Shown here piece after piece: positions 1 to 12,200 of a stretch of DNA of 64,000 bases. The position numbers were made by a program, and so were the translations under genes. The notes under the pieces are model-generated. The model was given only the letters and a program-made list of their open reading frames with translations. It did not search any database and was not told the DNA's origin. Origin of the DNA: Atrichornis clamosus (taxonomy: Eukaryota; Chordata; Aves; Passeriformes; Menuridae); assembly GCA_013400975.1 (NCBI GenBank), contig WBMZ01011547.1:62001-126000 (forward strand), in the 5' to 3' direction. Within the stretch, counting starts at the first letter, position 1. Every line of letters begins with the position of its first letter.

Positions 1-93
1 GCCATTCTTCTTGATCAATTTCTGTAAGCAAAGCTGGAAGCAAACTAAAAGGGAATTAGTGTAACAAGAACAAGAATCTTTTAGGGCAGGCAC

Positions 94-236
94 CTCTCTT
101 TTTCTACTTCCTCTTGCATTTTGCTGATTAATCTTTCCAAGTCATCAGGTGAACCATTATGTTCTTCACAATAATCAACCACTTTCCGACTCCGGCGTTT
201 TGGTCGGCCTGTAGGACTCAACTCAACTACTTCTTC
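94..236 (-). CDS. HELLS: HELLS coding exon 14
   Basis: 143 nt, residues 497-543, phase 2 out. [18 protein letters not shown] aligns with the [15 protein letters not shown] insert between the two helicase lobes; [17 protein letters not shown] follows. The acceptor is CCCGCAG and the donor is a weak GTGCCT. Downstream exons lie outside the window. Confidence 0.93.
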
Positions 237-3200
237 CTGCGGGAAATGAGAATGTTGCCATCAACAGCAGCCAGATTTAGATTCAAAGGCCTATGCTGAT
301 CCAAGAATTCTCAAAACTGAAAAGAGACCTCAGTGATGTGCATCATGCAACACTTATTTAGACTCAGGAACTTTAATTTAGCTATGTACGATATGTAGCC
401 AAATTGTAAAGGTCTGTAATGGCAGATTTTGAAAGTTTGTTTGATTTTAAAAAGCTGCATAAATACCTTACCGATTTTAAGCTGAAACTGTCAGCTCTGT
501 GAAAACTGTGTTCTTTCCCCCTCGAGCTACAAGTAATCAAGAACATATTGGCACTTATATTGTTTTAGTTCTGTGCCCACAGGTCTATCACAGTAACTGC
601 CACTAAACAACAAATGGATTAGACTAAAAATTTAAGCAAAAAGTGGGCTTAGCTGCAACAGTAATGAGGCAATACCCATGTGGTTTTGCAAGCCAACTAC
701 TAAAGGCAAGCACATTTCTAACATCCAGATCAGTAGATACCTCACTATTTCCAAGAAGTTTCCTAATGGTGCGATTTACAATGGCAGTATAGAAAGTTTC
801 CTGCTTCTTTGTCAGTGGTGCATATACTACAACTTCTCGTTTAGGAGGAACCTCAAGGGCAACATCGGATTTCAGCCTTCTCAGTAAGAAAGGTGTCAGA
901 ATCTGAAATGGTGAGCAGATGTTACAATTATTCAAAACTATCAACATGGCTAGTTTAAAAGAAAGAAAACAAGACAACAATACAAGCAGGCCTACTGATA
1001 CAATGCTATTTTGCCAAGTTAAAGCAAGAGAGTTTGTTTGCACATATATTTAATTTTTTAACATGGATGCCTACTCCAAAAGTTTCACACACATGCTGGT
1101 AATAACGTGTTGAAATAACACATCCATTGACATTTTAAAAACTTTTAAGCATTTAGTAAATGTTTAATAGTGTTTCATAAGTGCAGTAGTAACTACATTA
1201 CAGACTTTTCTTATAAATTCCAGTAACTGAAAGTAATTTTATTATGAAGCACTTCATTTTGCTTGTTATATTTCTTAAATCAAGTTATTCTGGAAAAGCC
1301 CAAAACCTTTAACCAAAATAAATTGTCCTCAACAATTATACATAGAAGGTAAGTTTACATCCCTCAGCAGCAGCTTAAAATGGGAAAATGATAGGTCTGT
1401 AAGCATTTACTTCCACACACCCCTCTTAAAAAAAGCTTTGAGTGTTAGTTTGAAGACAGGCACATTATATAACTAGTTTGTCAAAAGGTATTTTGTTCAA
1501 CACCCAAAAGCTACTTAAGTTCCCTCAAACTTATCTTTCAACAAAATAAATACACCAATCAAATCTTTTGGCAAATGGAAGTCTGTAACTGCAATTAAGT
1601 TTGACTAAAGTCAATTCAAGCTCTCAGTTCCAAGTCCAATTCTCAGTTCCAAGAATAAAAATGAGTTGTTATCAAAGAGATTTATTGTTCCTTTAGCATT
1701 TTTAAGTGCTGTAAAGATTGGAAAAAATCCCCAAAGTCAAAGGAAATTCAGAAGTGTGACAATAAAAACCTCAGACCCAGAATTCAGCACCACAAACAAG
1801 ATTTTGAAACACTTCATAATAATGGTCGGTGTTAGAAATAAACCATGAAAAACACAAAACAAAGAGTTAAGTGAAAACCTGATGCAGCATATGCAAGATG
1901 TTTTGCTCCCTTTCTTTAGCAATAATATCTTCAGCAGTTTCGGTAATGCTGGTAATATCAAACCAGGATTCAAAACTATAAAAACAAAGTAAAGAAAAAA
2001 AGGCTTACTCAATAGCTATTATTCTTCACTATTTTAGTATCTATTCTTCTCTTATCCTGTGATTTAAGAAAAATAAAGCACTAATATCCATCATGCATAG
2101 AAGGTGTACAGGAGGAACTCCTGAAATATACCTGTCGATTCAGATGCTCGAGGTTTTAAGTGATTTGTAAAAACACTTATATTAGTTAGAATATTCACCT
2201 TGATCTATTATATTCAATCTAGTCTATAACTTTTTCCAAAATTAGTCTAAAGACTGCTTTGGCAATGCTCTTCCATCTGACCCCCTACTGCTGCAGAAAA
2301 GGATCTGCGAGTCCTGTGTCTGCCAGCCTCACATAGCTTTATTCAGCACCTTAGAGAATCTCAAAGCAGCACCAGGCACTTACAATAAGACAAACATCTC
2401 TCACCACAAATGCTCACGTCTCAGCTCAGAGTTGAGCTTCCACTATCCAGGAGGATGACAATTCCTTCTGTTATGAAATAACTAGGTGTCGGGCAAGACA
2501 CGTTTCAAAGCCTTTACCACCAAATAATCATATTGAATTACAACCATACCATAAAACAGCTCTTCACATGCTGGTAAGTTTAATTATTAAAGAGTCATAA
2601 TAATACTCAAAGGGAACAAGCAGAAATAGTTTCCACCGTCAGATTGCAACCTACCTCTTCAAATCATCAAACACATCTGGCAACAGGAAGTTAAGCAATG
2701 ACCAAAGCTCTGCCAAGTTGTTTTGCAGGGGAGTACCAGTCAACAGGAGTTTATTGTCTGCATTAAATCGTTTCAATTCTCTGATAAGGCGGCAGTTCAT
2801 ATTTTTAATCCTGTGACCTTCATCTACTATCAGGTATTTCCAGTAGCAGTGCTACAAAAAGAAAGGGTATCTCAGTAAATTTTAGCTTTATTCCATGTAA
2901 ACAGATGTCAGATTAATTAAGAAGCACTAACAAGGCTGTCTGATACTGCCTGTTACAGAGGTTCCATTTACTGTTTATCACTTTGCAAGACTAACAGAGC
3001 TGAGCCCAAATAGTTAACACCACACATATGCTTCATGGTGACTGCATTTTAGAAGGCTTAGAAGTGTAAAATTAACCTTCTACAAGAAGATCATCATGCT
3101 GAAACAACCATTGTGACAACCACAGTATTTATACACTAAGTACAGTTTTTACTCCAAGCATGCTTAACCATCACCTACAGAAAGGTAACGAAGAGAGCAG

Positions 3201-6200
3201 GTATGCTGTAACCATCTGCCTGCTTTTTGGGTAGTGTTCTGTTTGAAGAACTTCTTAAGCATTAAATTCCAGAGCTACTGCTACCCAGGAGAGCGAAGTG
3301 AATGCCAATATACAAGCTACAGTATGACACATTGTACAGACAGCATGTGGGTGTTTTACTGTATTGAAAAGCACTGCTATCGGTGATGAGGCACGACACA
3401 GTCCTACGGCTGTCAAGAGAACTTAGATACCTGCAGGGCATTTCTGTCTCGCATTGCTATTTCAAAGGAAGTAATGACCACAGGATGGATTTGGAGTGAT
3501 CCTTGTCTTCCGTGAATTTTATGAACCAGTTTACGACGCTCCTGCTGAGCTCCATGATAGAGCATTAGCGGAATCTGTAAAAGAAAAGGTTACAAGTCAG
3601 GCCAACTACGCTTGTTTTATCCTACAGGGAAGATAGTAGAAATAATGAGATCTCTTACAAGAAGGCTGTAAATGCATAGCAAGTCACAGCACAGTGTGTA
3701 GCAACCACATAAACAACTATAATTAAAATTATGTTCTATATAGAAGTTTCAGGGCAAAAAATTGGAATAGAAATTAAACAACTTGTGCTTTTAAACCTAA
3801 GGAAGAAAAAGAAAAGACTTAATTTCTTTTACCTCTGGAGTAAATCTCTTGAATTCAGACATCCAATTTGGAAGAGTAGACAAAGGACCACATACTAAGA
3901 ATGGACCAGGGACTCCTCGCTCCACCATCAGTGCTATTGTTGCAATGCACTGGATCGTCTTCCCCAGCCCCATTTCATCAGCTAAAATGCCATTAATACC
4001 ATTTTCCCAGAGCATCTGCATATGCAAAAAAACCCCAATGTAAATGCAAAATAATCAACACACCTTCAGAAAAACAAAGAGCTTTAGGAATGTAATACCC
4101 ACAGAAACTCTCTACTAGGTCCATTTTATATTACAGATGAGAATGATTCTCTCCATTATAAAAGTAAATACAAGCATATTGTAGCTTCCAAATATTCTCA
4201 TGTAGATATATGCATTCCTAGTCAACTCAGTGCTTGACTAGGGAAAAAAACCCCAAACAGTATCAAAGGAAAGTATGTAACTTACTGTTATATCAAAACA
4301 CACTTTAACTGGAAGCACAGTTTGCACTATCCAAGGTTTTAGTCATCCTAGCTCCAAAAAATTCACTTAGCTCCCCTCTCTAAAAGACAAAATTGCTGTT
4401 GGGACATTTCAGTTTTATCTATTTCAGGAGCTCCTGTAGGCATAGCTACCTCACCACAAGAATAAGGTGCACCTCTTGGTGAACACAGCTACCTGCTCCA
4501 GCCAAAATTCTTTGTGCAGACACTGCCTGCTCTGACAAGTGACAGAACAACCTCTCATAATAGAAAACACAAAACTGCTCTTTGGCCACTCTACTATTCA
4601 CAAAGATTGATAAAAAAGGTTATTATAACTGAGGGCCCAACTAAGGAAGCTGGTTTTCCCTCCAGAAGAGGTCTGCCTTCACTAGGCACTTCCCAGGAAC
4701 AGGAAGAGAGTGAGCAAGTTTAGTGGCACTCACTTGTGAGGTCAATCTAAGCCTGTTAAAACATGCTCTGTATGTTTGTAGGCAAGAAAAACAGAAAGAA
4801 AAAATCTATAAGAAATATGAGATCAGTAGCAGAATTAAAATTAGTTCTGACTCTTGTAATTAAAGAGCAAATTTTTTTTTATTTGGCTTGTAAGCAAAAA
4901 CAGGTAGAAGTTAAAAATGCATGTAGGTAATTTGGATGGCAAGTTCCTATAGTTTTTCATTTCAGAGGGTAAAGACATAACATTTTTAACACACTGTTAA
5001 TATTCCTAGTTAAGACTCCAAGATGCAGAGAATGGGAAACTCATCCGTGTCAAGCCTGCAAAGCTAACAGGTCTTTGAACACCTTGAATCGGGTACTGAA
5101 GCCCTTGAGAGAGAAAAATAATGCGACTGTCCCTCAGTATGATGCATAGTCCTGCTTTCACAAACTATTTGTAAGGAGAGGTTGAGCTGAACAAGAAAAT
5201 AGATGGAGAAAGGGAAGATGGAAAACACTGGCCAGAAAGCCTAAAGAAAGGTTTAGAAACACCAGTATCCTTCCCACACTGAAATATTTTATCTGCTGCT
5301 TGACAACTTTTGCATTAACACGATTCTTGTACTGTGAGAGATCATAAAGAACTCTCTCTCCTCTTCACCTTCCCCCCGTTCTAGTATCTCTTCCCCTCCA
5401 TGCCTGTTTCTGATCTGCATCAATTCCCATCAGATTAAGTTTCATCAACAATTGCTCCATACCCTTAGCCACTCCATGCCTTCCACTTGGTACCACCTCA
5501 TTACTCCGCCAGTAAAAATCTTTGGCTGCTGAAAAGGCACTGGTTGTCCATTAAATTTTCGCACTGGATCAAGAAATTGCTTGGCACTGTGTCGTACAGC
5601 TTGACACAATCTATCCTTAATGACACTGTTTGAGTCTCCATTCTTCTGCAGGTCTTCTGGATGCAGGTTGTGAGAAGAGCTTTCATCCTACAGAAGGAAG
5701 TTCAAGGAACACATGACAAGTGGAATGCACATCAAAGCCTGCTAAGACATACTTTTTCCCAATTTACTCCAGCTTTAATGTGCAGTGAAGTAAGTCGGCC
5801 TCTGACACAAACATTTCTTTTGAGTAACTCTCAACTCAAGAGTAGACTTTTGAGACTCTTTTCTACTTCAGAACCGAAGGGCAGTGACAGCTACTGAAGC
5901 TAAGCAAGCAGACTTAAAACCTTCCTCTCAGTGGCTGGCATTTAATGCAGGTATTTCCCTTCTGTAAGTAGATTCTAATGTTGGGAAGCAATTCACACAG
6001 TGCATGTAGCTCTTGAACTACAGCAGAAGCAAAAAAGAGACCTCATCTGTTATCTCCATACTTGAGTGCTTAAAAATTGCTGTCTTAAGGTCTTACACAC
6101 CAACACAAATATTTTTTAGTAAATTCCCATTTCCTTTATTTTTGAAACTACTGGCATTCTAGAAAGTATAAATATATTCAAATTCCATTTAAAAAAAAAT

Positions 6201-9200
6201 TAGAAGTTTTCACCTTGGATTTCTGAAATAAGTATTTAAGTGCATTCTCGTACACCACCTTTTAAAACTAATTCAGGACTTTCAATACTAACAGAGATGT
6301 TTACTTACAGGTAAAGTTTAGAGATACACTATAAAGTATAAAAACCCCTCCCTCCCTTTGAGCTTAACACTCTTAAACTGCAATAATATGTGCCAACATA
6401 CCTGATTTTCCACTTTACTTTTTTTTGCCACTGATAATATTTCCTGGAAACAAAGGGGAAAAAAACATGCTTATGTGCTTTTCAACCTTAAAGGCTACTA
6501 TAATTTGTATTTCATGTGATCTTTTGATTCATCTTTCAATCTGGACATATTTTAAAAAGCTTTCCATACAACATAATTAATCATACAAGTGACTCTAAAA
6601 CACCACCACGAGATAACACATTTCAATTACAAAGGGTAGCTGAAAATTCAACTGGCAATGCAGACTGGCAATTCACAGCTCGCCTCCCTAAAGACTTGAA
6701 AAAACAAAAGAGCATCCAAGCTCTACAGCTGTGACAACACTGCTTGTTACATAGATCTTTGCTGGAAGAAAGTCATACCTCACAGACTACTGATGGCTCA
6801 TAATCTCTGGTAGCAATGTATGAGAATGGATTGCTCTAAAATACAGATATCAGAGCAATTGGCTCACCCATTAAAAGTTGTGTTACAAAAATCCAGACAG
6901 CCTATAAGGCCTACCTCTTTGGACATAATTTCTGATATGTTGTATGTCCCATCTTCTCTCCCTCTCTTCTTTTTTGCACCTATAAGAAAATATTTGAGTT
7001 TATACAATGCATCAAACATTAACGAAACCAAAAACACCAGTACTGAAAAAAGGTAAAGCCTAATACATTACCCGATTTCTCCTCTTTGCCATCAACTGGG
7101 TTTTGACCCTAGAAAATAAATGTAGGGAGAGATTTATCATCTTATGCATCTCTAACTATCATGACACTGATAAAAAGATGTAATCAGACTCAAACCATTG
7201 CCTTTGAAAGCTTCTTGAAACACTTCTACTATCAAGCAGTTTTCAAAAATACAGAAAAAAAAATTCCTGCTGATCGTTTTTTATTACTTACTCACTATCT
7301 TGGCTGAGTAATCAATCATGGCTAAAACAAAAAAAGTCTTCAAGCCAAACTGAAACCATTTTCTCTAACACTAATTAGTCAGAAACATCCCCTAAAGAGG
7401 ACCGTCATTATATGCAATTTTTAACCACTTTTAAACAGTCATACACTGTTTAAAATAAACATGGTATATTAGATAGATCTTGCAAGTCAAATACTGGTTA
7501 ATCCAACTTACTTATTTGGCTTACCTTGATCAAAACTAACACTGTAATTTCTCAGACTTTTATTCAGAAAGTTGCATAAAATAGCTACTTAATCTTACCT
7601 TGGCTGATTTTAACATCATCTCTCTCCTTTTTTCTAACTTCTCTTTCCTCCTCTGTTCCTAAACAAAATAAAAACCACACATGCAATTCTTATCTTTCTG
7701 TAACACCCAAAAGAGTACTATTCACTACAGAACTGATAACAGGCACAGATTATAATGCTAATACAGAATTCCATGTACTCTGCAGACTTTGTTTCTGCAA
7801 TCCCACTAAAAGTCTGTTCTGACATAGTTTAAAATGATAAAGCAAAATTTGGACAAGAAAGTGCAACTGCTCTGAATTGCTTGTCAGTAAATAATTTAAA
7901 CACTTAAATACAGTAATTGAGAAAGATTTCAACAAAAATATTCCCAATCGCAAACTCCTGAAGATCACATCTACTGCAGTTAAGTTTTCTGTGTATCCAA
8001 CTTCTACATAATACAACATGTTCATTGCAGAACAGACAGCAATGTAAGTAGCCTAGAATGCCTTTAACAGAGAAGTGCTTTCATGTCTTGAACTGGAGAT
8101 TTTCATTCCATCTACTATTTCTACTTGCTGAAAGCAAAAGGATCCTGAAGAAACAAAAAAGAGACCTTGGTATTTACCAGATGGAGCAAGACTTAGTCCT
8201 GAAACATGCATTCTAGCAGTATAGTAACCATGAATTCAAGCTCACAGTTAAACTAAAGAAGCATTTTGGAAAGGAGGTTCCTACAATCTGTCAGTATCCT
8301 TAATCTTTTCCTGTTTTTCCATCTCCCTCAAGCGTAAACTCTTACAAGCTTGCCCATAAAGGTAAAGATTAAGTCAAGATAAAGTTAGGTATGAACTCAG
8401 TAGCCCACCGACTGAAAAAAAAAAGAAAACATACAACTCTGTTTCATGGGAGGCTCTTGTTTGGGAACAGCAAGGCCTCAGATCACAGTATAAATTTCTC
8501 TGAGGGAGGCCCAAGTTAGCATCTTGAAGGTACATGCCAACCTCAGCTTTCAGTTGATAACACAAACAGGCTACACAACTTCCTACTTCTTAACAGCATT
8601 TTTACTTTAAGCAGCTGGATGGAAAAAAGCCCCACCAGACAGCAACTTAAAAATCCCCACTGCCGACAAGAATACACCTACCTCTAGCTGCTGCTGTTCC
8701 ATTTTGGTTAGCAAAAACTTGGAGTAGATGTTGCTTTTTTCAAGCAAATGCTGAAGCCTCTTATAGCGCATTTCACTTGATTCCCTGTCCCAAGAAGTGC
8801 GAGCCTGGCCAACAAAAAGAGATGTCAAGTATTTATAGATACTTCAGTTAATGCTTTAATATAAGGAACAGGTCTTCAGTATAACAACAATGTCTCACAC
8901 ACACACCCTTTCCCTTCCAGCCATCATACATCTGTGATTTTTGAGTGTATGGACTCACGTGTAGCTAAGAAGCGCTCCAAGATGAAAGTAACTGATGGTT
9001 GCATTCACTTGCATATGCACCATACACGTACCCAGTATAGCAGCACATGGCATTCAAGGGCTCACACTTCAATTTATAGATTTCAAACAAAAGGAAATCT
9101 AAGTTTATTTGTAGCCTGCAAAATTAGTTGCGACTGCTTCGTGCACCATTTACCCAGTCAGTTTCTCATTACGAACAAGATATTCAGACAGCTACAAAAC

Positions 9201-12200
9201 CATCATACCCAGTTTACAGAGCTCAAATCAATTCTCAATATGAAAACAGTAACTTCTGCTTGCTTTCCTTAGAAAATCTACACAGGCTTTTCAGGGTAAA
9301 TTCTGCTGAATCAGTCAGGGCTGTGCGTGTAGAAGTTTGCAAATTCCTCGTTAAAATTCAGATCAACACAGCCCCAAAAAGTAAAACAGCATTCACCCTT
9401 CTGCATTCATCTAACATTGCCTGTAAAACTGAGATATCAAACAAATCATAGAATCATTTAGCTTAGGAAAGACCTAAGATCATTGATTCCAACCATTAAG
9501 CAACACTGCTAAGTTCACCACTAAACCACATCTGGGACCATCACATCCCCAGACAGACAGTTCCAATGCTTGAACACCCCTTCAGTGAAGTAATTTTGTC
9601 CCAGCTAAACTTCCCCTGGATCAGCTTGAGGATTTGTCTTGAATATTCAAGTTTCCTCGTCTTACTGCTTGTTACCTGGGAGAAGAGACCGACCCCCACC
9701 TATCTACAACTTTCTTCCAGGTAGTTGTAGAGTGAAAAGGTTTAAATTAGCATCTCTAAGAGAAACCCCAGAGAGGCAAGATCCAGAGCTTTACAAGATG
9801 CTTATCTATGTCATGACCAAGAAACACAGGGGGAAGGGCACACTAAGGCAGAAAGACAAGGGAATCTTCTGAAACTAAACACACTGATAGGCAGGGAAAT
9901 GGGTTATTTCCTGAATCATGGGGCAAACTGTGAGACCCTGAAAAGGTGGAGAACCTTTCTCCTCCCAGAAATCAAAACTTTATTTTCTACAAGTCATTCT
10001 AATCAGGTAGCTATCACCTTGTTCTTTTATGAGACCAAGATCTACCTCGACAGTTTCTCTGGGGGAAGAGATTGCATTCTCATGATTTTATTTGCTTCCG
10101 CTCTCTCGATCCAGGTTTTTAGCTTCAGATGACAAGTACCTGAGCTCAGAAAGATCAACTCTTGATGGCAAGAGGAATATAATTAAATCTAAACTACTTT
10201 TTCAGCAAACTGCTACTGTTCACTTTTTACTAGAGTGAACACAGCATTCTTAATTTGTCAAACTGAAGGACTGTTGCCTTGACCAACTGCAAAAATTTTA
10301 AGAAGAAAAAGGAAAACTCAAAGATGAACAGTATGGAACTCCTACGATATCTCCTTCTGCCCTTTGACACAAGCCTTCAACTCTCACGAAAAGTGTTTTT
10401 TCCACCTTTTTGACTGAAAAGGTAAAAAAATTGCCACTCTTCTTCAGCACACTACATTCACACGTATTTGCATAGCAATATTCTGCCATCAGCCCTGAAA
10501 AAGAACTGGCGACTCCTTTGTTGAACTGCTGTACAAATCACCTGGCAGGGGGTTTGACTAAGTGGCAAGCATAAGAAACACAGAAGCTGCCCCCCAGTAA
10601 GCCTCTGTTAACCACATAAGTAATTCCCCTTGGTCTGACTGGCCCCAGATAGCATAGCCAGAAGGTGATAGAAGCACACAGGACAATGGAGCGATACCCT
10701 TGCTAGAGGTAAGTCCTGTGGGTTCTGAAGAAATGGAGGATACAAAAAAGCCTACATTATAGCATTGTTACTGAAGTGGCTGTTGTGAAAGAAATTAAAT
10801 TCTAAGTCCTTTTCTCAATACTTCCTGTGCAATGAGATCATTTGGTCTACAACAGTTTCCACTTTACCTTCCAAAAGTATTGCCTCCAAATTTTTGGTTC
10901 CTAGTCTGATCAAGGAGTACCTGAAGAGAACTTCAGACAGCCAATATCATCACTTACTGTTTGCAACAAAGAAGATTACGAGACTTATGGGAGAATCGAT
11001 ATTCCTTTCTAACCACAGTATCACAAAATACTGCATCCTCAAAACATGCCTTTCTAAATCCTAACTTTTCTTAGAGAAAGGAAAAAGAGTAATCAAAATT
11101 AGCTCCAGACATTAGAGATTTGTATTTTTCACGCCCTTAGAAGAATGCTATTTTTAAGACAGGGAAAGAAACCCCACCTACCTGATTCCTCAAGTATATT
11201 GAGTAATAGTATTAGCTTCTTGAACCAGATCTTTAAGGTCCCTTCCAACCTAAACCATTCTATGATTCCTTAGAATATAATTCCCCAAAGAGCATTTAAG
11301 GAACAGTTCTTTCAAGCTTTTATTTCCTTATGCCTGAAACACAATACAAATTGTCGAGGTATCAGCACACGTCCAGAAGCATCATGCTTTCATGTTCTCT
11401 CTCCAAACAAATTGGTTAGTATCAACCAACACTTAACATCAAGGTTTGAAAACATACACAGCAAGAGGGAAATGAAACATAGTAATGATCATGTCACTTG
11501 CGGTGGGGAGGTACCATTTCTCTGAAGCAGTCTATTTCCTGTAACATAAACAAACCGAGGCAAGCAAACCAAATATCAACTCCCAGGACGATCACATGTA
11601 CACTTCTCCCGGCTGCAATGCCAGGTCACAAGCAGCTCCTGAACAACTGTGTGCAGGGAAGAGCAGGAGTGCAAATCAAGACAGTGACTGGCATAAACCT
11701 GATCCTTTTCAGCTGGAATTTTTCATCTTGACTACTTCATTTATGCAGTTCTGCATAAAATATACCTGCTACTGAAAGAAACGCATAATCCGACTTATTT
11801 CTGGAAATGATAAATGTAATTTATACAAGTGTTCTCCAGAACTCAAGTCGTTTGTTTGGTGAGGACTTTTTAAGCAAAGAAGGAAAAAAGCGTTATGTAC
11901 GGACACAGAAACAAAAATAGAAAAATTTTGTCTAAATTTAATGTTTCAGACAGAAATCCAGAAGAATGTGAACTTACTACCCTTTCTGAAATCAGCTCAC
12001 TTTAAAGACTTGATACCTTACGTTTCTAGGTTCAGAACGGCAAAGAGAAGGGCAATCTTCTCACTGCAAATTTCAACATATATAACATGCAGCAGGCTTC
12101 TTGCTGGCTACAAGAGTTCACCGTTAGCCTTTAAAAAACGAAAAAATGAAAGCCCCCGGTGGATAATCAAAAGGCGCTTATGCACCACAGCCACGGTCTT

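Noticed and set aside
9639..9872. Plus-strand open frame of 77 codons
   Set aside because: It lies partly within the minus-orientation CR1 fragment, so it is repeat-derived and not a gene.
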